A DNA stretch of 64,000 bases from CAZDCD01 sp964503885. GTDB taxonomy: Bacteria > Bacteroidota > Bacteroidia > Bacteroidales > UBA10428. Numbering within the stretch: the first letter of the stretch is position 1; each line of letters starts with the position of its first letter. The stretch is taken from the NCBI GenBank assembly GCA_964503885.1, contig CAZDCD010000001.1:186001-250000 (forward strand), given 5' to 3'. Made by a program: the position numbers and the translations under genes. The notes under the pieces were generated by a model that was given only the letters and a program-made list of their open reading frames with translations, was not told the DNA's origin and did not search any database. This document shows positions 18,875 through 27,532 of the stretch, in pieces.

Positions 18875-19657
18875 ATGGAAGTCAAAGATATCATCAGGGA
18901 AGAAAACCTGGTTTATCAGAAAACCGGATTAATGACCGACAATACGCTCTCGTACTGCCCGGGATGCGGTCATGGAGTAGTGCACCGCATTGCCATGGAA
19001 GTGATCGATGAGATGGGTATTCAAGCCGATACTATTGCCGTAGTGCCCGTAGGTTGTTCGGTCCTGGCCTATGAATTTATGAATGTTGATGCGTTGCAGG
19101 TTCCGCACGGCAGAGCTCCTGCTGCAGCAACAGGTATTAAAAGATGCTGGCCCGATAAATTTGTATTTACCTACCAGGGCGACGGAGACCTGGCTGCGAT
19201 AGGTACTTCGGAGACCATTCATGCCTGTAACCGGGGAGAGAATATATCCATGATATTCATAAATAACGGTATTTACGGAATGACAGGTGGACAGATGGCA
19301 CCGACAACTATTCCCGGCATGAAATCTTCCACCACTCCATATGGAAGAAATGTAGAGCTAATGGGTAATCCCATAAAAATGACCGACCTGGTTGCACAGC
19401 TACCCGGTACATACTATGTCACACGTCAAAGTGTGCACACACCCCTGAATGTGAGAAAAGCAAAAAAAGCCATCAGGCAGGCATTTGAAAATCAGCAATT
19501 GAAAAAAGGCGCTTCGTTTGTGGAAATCGTTTCAAATTGTCCTTCAGGATGGAAAATGACCCCGTTGCAGTCAAATAAATGGCTCGAAGAAAATATGATA
19601 CCGTTTTACCCACTCGGAGATATGAAGGTGAATGGTGAAATTTTAAAACCCAAGTAA
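18875..19657 (+). CDS. vorA: 2-oxoacid:ferredoxin oxidoreductase beta subunit
   Basis: The 260-residue thiamine diphosphate-binding subunit. CPGCGHGVVHR near residue 24 and the GDGDLAAIGTSETIHACNRG ... NNGIYGMTGGQ stretch form the cofactor and magnesium site. No ferredoxin domain is fused, so electrons leave through the separate delta subunit. It starts 3 bases after the alpha subunit stop. The gene symbol follows the branched-chain naming and carries the same doubt as for the alpha subunit. Confidence 0.9.
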   Translation: MEVKDIIREENLVYQKTGLMTDNTLSYCPGCGHGVVHRIAMEVIDEMGIQADTIAVVPVGCSVLAYEFMNVDALQVPHGRAPAAATGIKRCWPDKFVFTYQGDGDLAAIGTSETIHACNRGENISMIFINNGIYGMTGGQMAPTTIPGMKSSTTPYGRNVELMGNPIKMTDLVAQLPGTYYVTRQSVHTPLNVRKAKKAIRQAFENQQLKKGASFVEIVSNCPSGWKMTPLQSNKWLEENMIPFYPLGDMKVNGEILKPK

Positions 19658-19670
19658 TTGCCGGAAAATT

Positions 19671-20213
19671 ATGAATGAAGAAATTATTATAGCAGGGTTT
19701 GGCGGCCAGGGAGTGCTTTCAATGGGAAAAATCCTTGCCTATGCGGGAATGCTGCAAAATCTCGAAGTTAGCTGGATGCCCTCATACGGCCCTGAAATGC
19801 GTGGAGGTACAGCCAATGTTACTGTCATTATAAGTTCCGAACGTATCAGTTCACCCATTCTCAATACCTATGACTCGGCAATCATTCTTAACCAACAGTC
19901 GATGGATAAGTTCGAAAAGACGGTAAGGCCGGGAGGAATATTATTGTATGATACCAACGGAATAACAAGGCATCCTGTCAGGAAAGATATCGAAATATAC
20001 CAGATTGAAGCTGCTACTGAAGCTGCAAAAATGGCAAACACCAAAACGTTCAATATGATCGTGCTGGGGGCTTTTCTCAAGATTAAGCCAGTAGTCAAAT
20101 CTGAATTTTTGACCGATGCCCTTAAAAAATCCCTTCCGGCCAGGCATCATCATCTTATTCCTCTGAATGAAGACGCCATAAAAAGAGGAACAGCCATGGT
20201 TAAGAAGGTTTAA
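19671..20213 (+). CDS. vorC: 2-oxoacid:ferredoxin oxidoreductase gamma subunit
   Basis: The 180-residue CoA-binding gamma subunit, starting IIIAGFGGQGVLSMGKILAY, with SWMPSYGPEMRGG near residue 40, as is typical of the family. It closes the operon. Two strong inverted repeats lie in the 250 bases downstream and could mark the 3' end of the transcript. Confidence 0.92.
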   Translation: MNEEIIIAGFGGQGVLSMGKILAYAGMLQNLEVSWMPSYGPEMRGGTANVTVIISSERISSPILNTYDSAIILNQQSMDKFEKTVRPGGILLYDTNGITRHPVRKDIEIYQIEAATEAAKMANTKTFNMIVLGAFLKIKPVVKSEFLTDALKKSLPARHHHLIPLNEDAIKRGTAMVKKV

Positions 20214-20260
20214 CACTGCATGCTGAACATATCCATTTATTTGGGGACAACCTTAAAAGC

Positions 20261-20373
20261 TTTCCGATCGTTCTGGCAATGATTTCAGAACGATAATCGG
20301 AAATTTCCGGCATTCGTTGCGATCCATTCTAGGAACCATTGATTTCCCTCAACTATTCAATTGATGGAAATCA
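20261..20373. other. Two inverted repeats downstream of the oxidoreductase operon
   Basis: First hairpin: TTTCCGAT + CGTTCTG (20261-20275) pairs with CAGAACG (20286-20292) and ATCGGAAA (20296-20303), with a 3-base ATA bulge. Second hairpin: TGATTTCC (20340-20347) pairs with GGAAATCA (20366-20373). Neither is followed by a T run, so they are not classic terminators. They may protect the mRNA 3' end or bind a regulator of the gene at 20466. Confidence 0.6.
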
Positions 20374-20465
20374 TCATTTCACGATAATGCAACTCATTGG
20401 TCTTACGTCAACTATTGTACTATATCCCCGTACATATTACATAGATATAAGTTGATGGACAGAAA

Positions 20466-21068
20466 ATGAAGAAGTTGGGTTTGATAGTGTGGATGTTGGT
20501 GAATGTTGCCTTTCTTTATGCACAGTATGACAAAGAAATGGAATATCAAGGCCATTATGCAATAGGTTTGATGCAATTGAATTCAGGAAGCGGTTATGGT
20601 GCAGGCATTTCACTTATTGTAAACATTCAAAAAGGAAGAAAAAACATCGGATTCGGTCCAATCATTCAACAAAAGAATATGAAACTTTCAGGAGTTAGTT
20701 TGAAATACAGGATTTTTACAGGCCGGTTCGATGACGTCGAGTATATGTCAAAACGCTTAAAACCGTATTTTGAATATGATTTGTTATACCGGCATGCCAG
20801 TGTGGATAAGCCAATGATTGTGCTCGTTAATAATGCTCCTGTTGAAATTCCCGAAGAAACGGGTTCAATAGGCACCATGGAACATTACCTCTCTTTCGGA
20901 TCTCAGTTCAAAGCTTATAAAAAAATATACCTTGATGCTTCTGTCGGTGCCGGCATATATATCGGATCGCTGGACCAAATTAACCAGCCAAAAACAATCG
21001 GAATACACTATAAAAATCATGGGTTTACCGGATTCATCCGAATTGGTATCGGATACCGGATAAACTGA
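20466..21068 (+). CDS. Small predicted outer-membrane beta-barrel protein, function unknown
   Basis: A 200-residue protein with a clear signal peptide (MKKLGLIVWMLVNVAFLYA, cleavage probably after YAQ). The rest is made of alternating short hydrophobic strands with aromatic ends, such as YAIGLMQLNSGSGYGAGISLIV and a final GFIRIGIGYRIN ending in the barrel-type terminal pattern. I recognise no enzyme motif. It stands alone with wide spacers on both sides. Most likely it is a small outer-membrane barrel; a periplasmic lipocalin-like protein is less likely. Confidence 0.7.
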   Translation: MKKLGLIVWMLVNVAFLYAQYDKEMEYQGHYAIGLMQLNSGSGYGAGISLIVNIQKGRKNIGFGPIIQQKNMKLSGVSLKYRIFTGRFDDVEYMSKRLKPYFEYDLLYRHASVDKPMIVLVNNAPVEIPEETGSIGTMEHYLSFGSQFKAYKKIYLDASVGAGIYIGSLDQINQPKTIGIHYKNHGFTGFIRIGIGYRIN

Positions 21069-21360
21069 TTCCCGGTATTGAACCATTCTGATACTTCCTC
21101 ATACCGGGTTGTATTCATTATAACCAGTTATATTCCAAATATTTACATGAATAAATTGCTATAAACAGGCCTATGCCAGTATTGTGTTATTTAGAATTTA
21201 TTTAATCTGAATAAATGAATAAACTGACGATGAATCTGCTGAATTTCTTATTGTTTTAACAGAAGCCTGTAAAAGCCTTCCCTGAGATAAAGCCAGTGAC
21301 AGCAAGAGCAGGAAATGATTATTTTTGCCCTCTTCATATTAACCCCAAACCTCTTTTTAT

Positions 21361-21790
21361 ATGAACGAAGTATGCCCTGTGTCAGAGCAGTAGCTGAATG
21401 AGCGGATTGTCAGGTTAAATGCCCTTTTTGTAGCTGCATTAATGTCAGTCTTTGTCTACTCATCATTTATCTGGATCGCAGTATTTGTATGCCATGATTT
21501 TTTTACACGGGGATTTCTGAAAGCCGAATTGCGCGTTGTTAAGGGAATTAGCAGGTATCTTATAAGTACGGTAAACGTTCAATCCAAGGTTATCAATGCC
21601 GATCCGAATATTTTTGCGCCAAAATTAGGTTTTGGACTTACGCTCATGGTGATTCTGTCGGTTATTACAGGCAATAACTTGCTGGCCGATTTATTTGCAT
21701 CAATACTGTTTCTTTTCAGTTTTTTTTGAAGGTGCTACAGGTTTTTGTGTGGCATACAAGATTTATTCGTTGTTTATGCGGAAATCATAA
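21361..21790 (+). pseudogene. DUF4395 membrane protein, inactivated by a stop and a frameshift
   Basis: Translation from ATG 21361 gives MNEVCPVSEQ, then TAG at 21391-21393, then LNERIVRLNALFVAALMSV and onward in the same frame. This matches the family pattern of Cys-Pro near the N-terminus followed by an N-E-x-V-x-R-L-N-A helix. The frame closes at TGA 21727 directly after a T8 run (21720-21727). Removing one T continues as EGATGFCVAYKIYSLF to TAA 21788-21790, the expected family C-terminus (normally FC-x-x-C). The second cysteine of that pair reads tyrosine. Three independent defects make a decayed gene more likely than sequencing error. Only the middle part (21442-21729, 95 codons) is open. 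The family is four-helix membrane proteins often found with rhodanese or thioredoxin functions. Confidence 0.8.
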
Positions 21791-21964
21791 CTTAACAATA
21801 CATAGAATACTATTACACGTTATTCATATCGAGCAATTTTCAGGTATCCGTATCAGCCGGTTTCAGTTTTAATCCGGATCAAACTATTTTGACAAACCTG
21901 TTCACCTTCTCAATTTTTCGTTGTACCTTTATTCTTTGATTTAATGAATCAAACCGGATGATAA

Positions 21965-22618
21965 ATGGTCGATACAGGAGATCCATTATTCGATAATGTA
22001 CATAAAATCCTTGGCCAGAAAAATTCGGAGGGACTACCCAAAATCATCGAGCTGGCCAAAAGTGACAGAAATTTTCTGAAGGAAGTTATTGACGGACTGG
22101 TTTCCTCAGACGACATTTACAGGTTCAATTGCTACCAGATCGTAAAGAACATCAGTGTAAATGTACCCCTTAAACTTTATAGCGAATGGGATTCTTTTGT
22201 TGAATTGCTTGGCAGTGACAATGCTTTTCATCAGACTGTTGCTGTGGAGATCATTGCAAATTTAACTGCAGTTGATGAAGAAGAAAAGTTTGAAGAAATT
22301 GCCGATTCGTATTGCAGCCTCATGGATGGCAAAAGTGTGGTGGTTGCCCGGCATATCGCATCATCTGCAGGAATAATTTCACAAACCAAACCGGGAATGG
22401 TCGATAAGATAACGAAATGCCTGCTTCATACCGAAAAAACCCACTTTAAACATAAGGAACTGATCGCTTACGATGCCATTGAATCGTTCGATGCCTACTT
22501 TAACCAGGTCGAAAACCAGGAACAGATTCTCCGCTATATCATAAGACAAAAGAAGAGTTCCAGTCCGAAGACCAGGAAACGGGCCGAAGAATTTCTTGAA
22601 ACCCACCAACTGCAATAG
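21965..22618 (+). CDS. HEAT/ARM-like helical repeat protein
   Basis: A 217-residue soluble protein without signal peptide, made almost entirely of paired amphipathic helices. Recurrent blocks such as LPKIIELAKSDRNFLKEVIDGL and HQTVAVEIIANLTAVDEEEKFEEI suggest five or six HEAT-like repeats. Such repeats usually mediate protein binding. No catalytic residues were recognised. It has no close neighbours on its strand and no obvious operon partner. The structural class is reasonably sure; the role is unknown. Confidence 0.65.
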   Translation: MVDTGDPLFDNVHKILGQKNSEGLPKIIELAKSDRNFLKEVIDGLVSSDDIYRFNCYQIVKNISVNVPLKLYSEWDSFVELLGSDNAFHQTVAVEIIANLTAVDEEEKFEEIADSYCSLMDGKSVVVARHIASSAGIISQTKPGMVDKITKCLLHTEKTHFKHKELIAYDAIESFDAYFNQVENQEQILRYIIRQKKSSSPKTRKRAEEFLETHQLQ

Positions 22619-22982
22619 AAATAGGGGCCACGCTGATATGTTTATCTACCTTGTAACAAGCAAAATAAATTATCTCCGGTATACAAAAAAACATCCCCAA
22701 ACTTAGCTATTCATGGTAATATTCACTAAATTTAGAGTAAGGACTCTGAAAATTAGGAAGAGGGTGTCCTCTGCTCTATTTTTTTAAAGAAAAGCAGGAT
22801 TTGCCTGATTGTCTTGGAAATTCAAACACGAATATTCAACACCGCTTTTTTGAATTTTCAACGTGTTATTTCTTAAATTCTGATCCGCACCAGCTTAACT
22901 GGCTTCCCAGGCTCTCGGAAATCTGACTTCCCAAAAGTACAAATGGGTATCATCTGATTGAGGATGATTTAAATTAGCGATT
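22619..22982. other. Spacer without recognised features
   Basis: 364 bases between the helical repeat protein and the PAS sensor. I see no credible gene, hairpin terminator or TAnnTTTG box here. Confidence 0.5.
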
Positions 22983-24767
22983 GTGAGAAGGGAACAAAAA
23001 TATTTATCGAACCGGCTTTTTTATATCCTGTTCATTTCAGTGACCGGAATAGCTATCGCCATTGCCAGTATCAATTACAACTGGCAAAAGAGAACCCTGA
23101 GAACAGAAAAGAAGAATGAGCTCTATGCGCTATACCGGTTAAAGGAAAAGCAAATATCCGACTGGTGTGATGAGCGAATGACCGATGCCCGGATGATCAA
23201 AAACAATTCGGACGTTGTAGAAAGTCTTTGCAATTACCTGACCCTTTCTGAAAAAAACAGGGAGTATGAACGTATTGCTCCGGTTTTCAATTCAATCTTG
23301 AGCACCGGTCATTACAAATCGATTTCACTTATTGACAGTTCAGGAAACCCGGTTATTTCATCAGACAGTGCTGAATGGCTTTTTAATGTGGCAGAACATG
23401 CTAAAGATATTGACTCGGCAGCCCAGACTAACGAGTTTGTTATAACCAGGCTTCATCTTTCGCCCGACAGCCAGAGTATTTTTCATATAATAATTCCTTT
23501 AACAGTAAAAGAGAATAAGATAAACAGTTACTGCGGTGCCCTGGTTCTCAATATCGATCCTTCTGTTGATTTCTATCCCCTTCTGCAGACATTCCAGGTA
23601 AACAGTAAAACTACCGAAGCACTGCTGGTGCGAAAGGAAGGGGATAAGATGATTTTTCTAAACGAGTTGCGGCACAGAAAAAATACGGCCCTGAAAATGG
23701 AATATCCGGTTGGAAACAGCAAACTTGCAGCATCTTTGGCAGCTAGAGGCATGGAAGGTATTGTGGATGCTGTGGATTACAGGAATCATAAAATACTGGC
23801 TGCTGTCGGAAAAATTAAGGGAACCCACTGGTATCTTATCGTAAAGATCGATATTAAGGAGATCTATGAGGATATTCATTTTCTGGCATTATTTACCGTC
23901 ATCATCATGTTGCTTTTAATGATTAGCAGTTATGCTATTTTCAGGCTTTTCTGGATGAAAAGGGTATTGCTTTACGAACAGGATATGCTGAAGCTTGAAT
24001 CGGACTTCCAGTTTCTGAATCAGAAATACAACATTGCGGTTAAGTGTGCCAATGATGCCGTGATCCTTTCGGATGAACTGCATCACCTGATCGAGGTGAA
24101 CGACAGGGCACTTGAACTGTACGGTTACAATAAAGAAGAAATAAAAGGAATGGACGAAACAAGCCTAATGACAAAGGAAGCATCGGCAGAATTTATCCAC
24201 ATGACCGGGAAATTGAGCCAAACTGTCGGACTCAGGTACGAGACGTATCACAGGCATAAAAATGGCAAAATTTTTCCGGTTGAAAGCAGTATATGGCAGT
24301 TTACGATCAACGGAAAGATATACCATCAGAGTATTATACGTAATATCTCTGACAGAAAAGAAGCCGAAATCAACCTGAAAAAGAACGAGGAAAAATTCAG
24401 GACCCTTTTTGAAAATATCAGGAGCTGTGTGGCTGTGTATGAACCTTTTGATAATGGGAATGATTTCATCATTAAGGATTTCAATAAATCGGCTGAACAA
24501 ACAGAGAAGGTTCTCCGAAATAATATTATTGGTAAACGATTAACGGAAGTATTTCCGGGAATCGAAGAGTATGGCCTCCTGGATGTTCTTCGACGGGTCA
24601 GCCGGACAGGAATGGCGGAAAAATACACGGCAAAATTCTATGAAAACTCACGCATTTCAGGATGGCGAGAAAATTATGTCTACAAATTGCCCAATAATGA
24701 AGTTGTAGCGATATACGAAGACAGGACACAGAGGATCATGCTCAAGCCGGATCATTCCCTTAAATAA
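22983..24767 (+). CDS. Membrane sensor protein with two PAS domains and no output domain
   Basis: 594 residues starting at GTG. Residues ~11-30 are a transmembrane helix, ~31-295 an extracytoplasmic sensor domain of the Cache type, and ~298-322 a second helix (ALFTVIIMLLLMISSYAIF). PAS domain 1 is at ~345-460 (VNDRALELYGYNKEEI, then SIIRNISDRKEAE). PAS domain 2 is at ~465-585 (FRTLFENIRSCVAVYEP ... EYGLLDVLRRV). The protein stops at a normal TAA just where a histidine kinase domain usually begins. No HisKA or HATPase fragment is visible in the 120 bases before surE. It could be a naturally truncated sensor or one acting through a partner. Confidence 0.85.
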   Translation: MRREQKYLSNRLFYILFISVTGIAIAIASINYNWQKRTLRTEKKNELYALYRLKEKQISDWCDERMTDARMIKNNSDVVESLCNYLTLSEKNREYERIAPVFNSILSTGHYKSISLIDSSGNPVISSDSAEWLFNVAEHAKDIDSAAQTNEFVITRLHLSPDSQSIFHIIIPLTVKENKINSYCGALVLNIDPSVDFYPLLQTFQVNSKTTEALLVRKEGDKMIFLNELRHRKNTALKMEYPVGNSKLAASLAARGMEGIVDAVDYRNHKILAAVGKIKGTHWYLIVKIDIKEIYEDIHFLALFTVIIMLLLMISSYAIFRLFWMKRVLLYEQDMLKLESDFQFLNQKYNIAVKCANDAVILSDELHHLIEVNDRALELYGYNKEEIKGMDETSLMTKEASAEFIHMTGKLSQTVGLRYETYHRHKNGKIFPVESSIWQFTINGKIYHQSIIRNISDRKEAEINLKKNEEKFRTLFENIRSCVAVYEPFDNGNDFIIKDFNKSAEQTEKVLRNNIIGKRLTEVFPGIEEYGLLDVLRRVSRTGMAEKYTAKFYENSRISGWRENYVYKLPNNEVVAIYEDRTQRIMLKPDHSLK

Positions 24768-24839
24768 CCCTGGCCCTAGTTTATCAAAAAAATTCAGAGA
24801 AAAATTTGACGGCTTGCAGAATCTTATGGTGCTATGATG

Positions 24840-24869
24840 TTGGTACTTCCTGCAGAATGAATATCTTTG
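24840..24869 (+). promoter_or_regulatory. surE promoter (TTG - 19 bp - TATCTTTG)
   Basis: TTG at 24840-24842 and TATCTTTG at 24862-24869 match the -33 and -7 elements of Bacteroidota housekeeping promoters with 19 bases between them. The -7 box ends 28 bases before the surE start. This is one of the two best-formed promoters in the window. Confidence 0.75.
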
Positions 24870-24897
24870 TACGTTTTTTGAAAAAGGGTTGGAGAAT

Positions 24898-25671
24898 ATG
24901 AAAGAGAATCCGTTAATTCTGGTAACCAACGACGATGGTATTCAGGCAAAAGGAATTCAATCGCTGATAGATGTGGTAAGAAATCTTGGCAGGGTGGTTG
25001 TGGTCGCCCCTTTTGAACCAAAATCGGGCATGTCGCATGCCATTACGGTGAAGGAGCCCCTTCAGATCACTAAAGTACAGGAAGAGCAAAACCTTATAGT
25101 ATATTCCTGTAACGGAACACCGGTAGACTGTGTAAAGCTTGCCTTCGCTAAATTGCTGGATAAGAAACCCAATTTGCTAGTGTCCGGCATAAATCACGGA
25201 TCAAATTCCTCAGCCAGTGTTTTTTACTCAGGAACTATGGGAGCTGCTATTGAAGGATGCATTAACGGCATACCTTCCATAGGATTTTCACTGCTCAGTT
25301 TTGATGAGAACGCCGATTTTAGTGTATCAAAGGAATATGCACTTAAAATTATGCAAAAAGTACTTTCAAACGGACTCTCCGGATCAATTTGCCTGAATGT
25401 GAATATACCCTTCCTGCCCAAAGAAAAAATTGCAGGTGTAAAGATTGTACGTCAAAATAAAGGTTTCTGGAAAGAAGAGTTTGTGAAGCGTACCGATCAT
25501 TATGGAAGGGATTATTACTGGCTTACTGGCCTTTTTCATAATGCGGAGCCTAATGCCAGCGATACCGATGAATGGGCACTTAAAAACAACTATATTTCAG
25601 TAGTACCGCTCCAGATTGATCTTACCTGCTACAATACAATACAGAGCCTTAAAGGCTGGGATTTCAATTAA
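24898..25671 (+). CDS. surE: 5'/3'-nucleotidase SurE
   Basis: Metal-dependent phosphatase acting on nucleoside monophosphates and short polyphosphates, in the cytosol. The 257 residues carry ILVTNDDGIQAKGI with the metal-binding Asp-Asp pair, the SGMSHAITV segment, and VSGINHGSNSSASVFYSGTMGAA with the conserved asparagine. I place the start at ATG 24898 behind GGAG (24891-24894). A TTG at 24889 in the same frame would overlap that ribosome site. A well-formed promoter lies just upstream. The gene is followed by a repeat-rich spacer and then the lpxB group, a neighbourhood of surE and lpxB that I have seen in this phylum. Confidence 0.95.
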   Translation: MKENPLILVTNDDGIQAKGIQSLIDVVRNLGRVVVVAPFEPKSGMSHAITVKEPLQITKVQEEQNLIVYSCNGTPVDCVKLAFAKLLDKKPNLLVSGINHGSNSSASVFYSGTMGAAIEGCINGIPSIGFSLLSFDENADFSVSKEYALKIMQKVLSNGLSGSICLNVNIPFLPKEKIAGVKIVRQNKGFWKEEFVKRTDHYGRDYYWLTGLFHNAEPNASDTDEWALKNNYISVVPLQIDLTCYNTIQSLKGWDFN

Positions 25672-25689
25672 TTTTATGGATACTAGATA

Positions 25690-25965
25690 CTGGATTAAAA
25701 AAGTAATCAGTATTGAGTATTCAGTAATCATTTTTTATACAGCACTTTAAGTACAAATTACCGCTTACTGATTCCTGATTGGCGTATGCTTCCCACACTC
25801 CACACGCACTCTGTTTTACTTCGTTCCATGTTCCATATCCCATACCCCTTGCCCTATGCCATTACTGCCATTACCTATTTTAACATATCCTGACTCCTGA
25901 CTTCGGTCTTCCGACTTTGTTCTCGGGACTCCGGACTTCGGACTCCCTGTTCCCGGCCATGTTTC
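25690..25965. repeat. Repeat-mosaic spacer (locus 2)
   Basis: Between surE and the lpxB operon. GTAATCAGT-type words occur at 25703-25730 and in inverted orientation at 25765-25780. Then C-rich words (CCATATCCCATACC, GCCATTACTGCCATTACC) fill 25800-25880. At 25892-25947 there are eight exact 7-base periods drifting around GACTTCG. The composition differs sharply from the flanking genes. The words are shared with the spacers at about 11.6, 49.1 and 58.4 kb. Confidence 0.85.
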
Positions 25966-26032
25966 TTGAATCAAATCTCCAAAACCTACAAGACTCTTTT
26001 GTGTCAATAACCAATTTTATAACGCAGATTGC

Positions 26033-26040
26033 TATCTTTG
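26033..26040 (+). promoter_or_regulatory. -7 box for the lpxB operon
   Basis: TATCTTTG matches TAnnTTTG and lies 41 bases before the probable TTG start at 26082. No -33 box sits at ideal distance (nearest TTTG is about 31 bases upstream). Confidence 0.5.
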
Positions 26041-26081
26041 GAAACTTAAGTAAAAATCGTAAACACAATACCGGGATACCC

Positions 26082-26387
26082 TTGAGAATAAAAAAGCTGA
26101 ATACAAATTTAACCGGTGTACTGTCCGGAATAATCCTTCCGGGGATATTGTTCTTTGTTCTGTATTATGCCCGATTCAGAAGTATTGAATTCATCGATTA
26201 TCCAGGGCAGATGATCATCGGAAAGTTTCTTCCTGTAGTTTTAAGCTGGTGTATTATACCCAATCTTCTGCTGTTTTTTGTTTTCAACTGGATTGAATGG
26301 CTGAAAGCGGCAATGGGGATTATTGTCATGACTGTTATCCTTACAGTATTGTTGTTTGCAATACGGTTCCTTATTCCATTGCTATGA
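26082..26387 (+). CDS. Small three-helix membrane protein upstream of lpxB
   Basis: About 101 residues from a TTG at 26082, reading LRIKKLNTNLTGVLSGIILP and continuing through three hydrophobic helices to IRFLIPLL. A longer frame back to 25917 exists, but its extra residues translate the repeat spacer and a promoter box, so I reject them. No ATG is available near the helix start. The TGA stop overlaps the lpxB ATG (ATGA at 26384-26387), so the two are translationally coupled. Function unknown; position suggests a part in lipid A or envelope assembly. Confidence 0.7.
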   Translation: MRIKKLNTNLTGVLSGIILPGILFFVLYYARFRSIEFIDYPGQMIIGKFLPVVLSWCIIPNLLLFFVFNWIEWLKAAMGIIVMTVILTVLLFAIRFLIPLL

Positions 26388-27532
26388 AATATTACCTTAT
26401 CGCCGGCGAAGCATCTGGAGATCTCCACGGATCAAACCTGATGAAAGAAATACTGAACAATGACAGCAATGCTGTCTTCAGATTCTATGGCGGAGATAAG
26501 ATGCAGGCAGTGGGAGGCACACTCGTAAAACATTACCGTGAACTCGCCTTAATGGGCATTCTTGAAGCCCTCAGAAACCTAAGAAAATTTGCCGGCTATC
26601 TGAAAGACTGTAAAATGGATATGCTTGACTTTAAACCCGATGTGGTTATATTGATCGATTATGCAGGTTTTAATCTCAGGATAGCCAGGGTTGCCAAAAA
26701 ATACGGACTCCCTGTTTATTATTACATCATGCCGAAACTATGGGCCTGGGGGAAATCAAGGGCCGTGAGAATTCGCCGCAATGTAAGCAGGGTTTTCGTG
26801 ATTCTTCCGTTTGAAGTCGGATTTTATCAAAAACTGGGTATTGATGCACAATATTTCGGAAATCCTGTCCTGGATGAAACTGCCCGGTTCGAAAAGAATT
26901 ATACCGAGACGGCAGAGCTATTCCGAAAGAAAAACAACCTTACAGGTAAACCCATAATTGCTTTGCTTGCCGGAAGCAGAAAACAGGAGATCGATCTTTG
27001 CCTTCCGGAGATGGTGAAAGTATCGGAAAGATATCATGAATACCAGTTTGTAGTTGCCGGAGCCCCTTCGACACAGCAGGAGTATTACAATATATTCCTG
27101 CACCGGTCAGGTATTAAGCTTGTCTATGATCAGACTTATGCCCTGCTCAAACATTCATCTGCAGCAATTGTGACATCGGGGACTGCAACCCTGGAAACTG
27201 CCCTGCTGAATATACCCCAGGCTGTTCTTTATAAGACCAGCAAGGGCACTTTCTATCTTGGCCAGATTTTTATTGCACTTGGTATAATTCATGTAAAGTA
27301 TTTCTCACTGGTCAATATTATCCTGGATAAAGAACTGGTAAAAGAATACCTTCAGTTTAGTCTGTCAGATAAGATCTCCGGCGAACTGAACCAATTGCTG
27401 ACCAATGAAGACAGGAGAAGAACCATTCTTGAGGGATACCGGAAAATGAAAAACCTGCTCGGGGAACAGGGTGCATCAGCAAGGGTTGCCCGTATAATTG
27501 TTGAAGAAATATCCGGTACCAGGAAATCATGA
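26384..27532 (+). CDS. lpxB: Lipid-A-disaccharide synthase
   Basis: Condenses UDP-2,3-diacylglucosamine with lipid X to lipid A disaccharide at the inner membrane face. The 382 residues start MKYYLIAGEASGDLHGSNLM, the typical N-terminus with the catalytic Asp. YYIMPKLWAWGKSRA near 110 and VTSGTATLETALLNIPQ near 265 are family hallmarks (GT19). I chose the ATG at 26384, overlapping the previous stop, over an out-of-context start at 26297. The stop overlaps the next ATG in the same manner, giving a three-gene coupled operon. Confidence 0.96.
   Translation: MKYYLIAGEASGDLHGSNLMKEILNNDSNAVFRFYGGDKMQAVGGTLVKHYRELALMGILEALRNLRKFAGYLKDCKMDMLDFKPDVVILIDYAGFNLRIARVAKKYGLPVYYYIMPKLWAWGKSRAVRIRRNVSRVFVILPFEVGFYQKLGIDAQYFGNPVLDETARFEKNYTETAELFRKKNNLTGKPIIALLAGSRKQEIDLCLPEMVKVSERYHEYQFVVAGAPSTQQEYYNIFLHRSGIKLVYDQTYALLKHSSAAIVTSGTATLETALLNIPQAVLYKTSKGTFYLGQIFIALGIIHVKYFSLVNIILDKELVKEYLQFSLSDKISGELNQLLTNEDRRRTILEGYRKMKNLLGEQGASARVARIIVEEISGTRKS

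Noticed and set aside
21442..21729. 95-residue membrane protein taken as a complete gene
   Set aside because: Family-like sequence continues upstream of its first ATG across a TAG and downstream in another frame, so it is the middle of a broken gene.
25892..25947. CRISPR-like array in spacer locus 2
   Set aside because: The repeats are contiguous 7-base periods without spacers of 25-40 bases, and no cas genes are present. The same holds for the array at 11956-12000.
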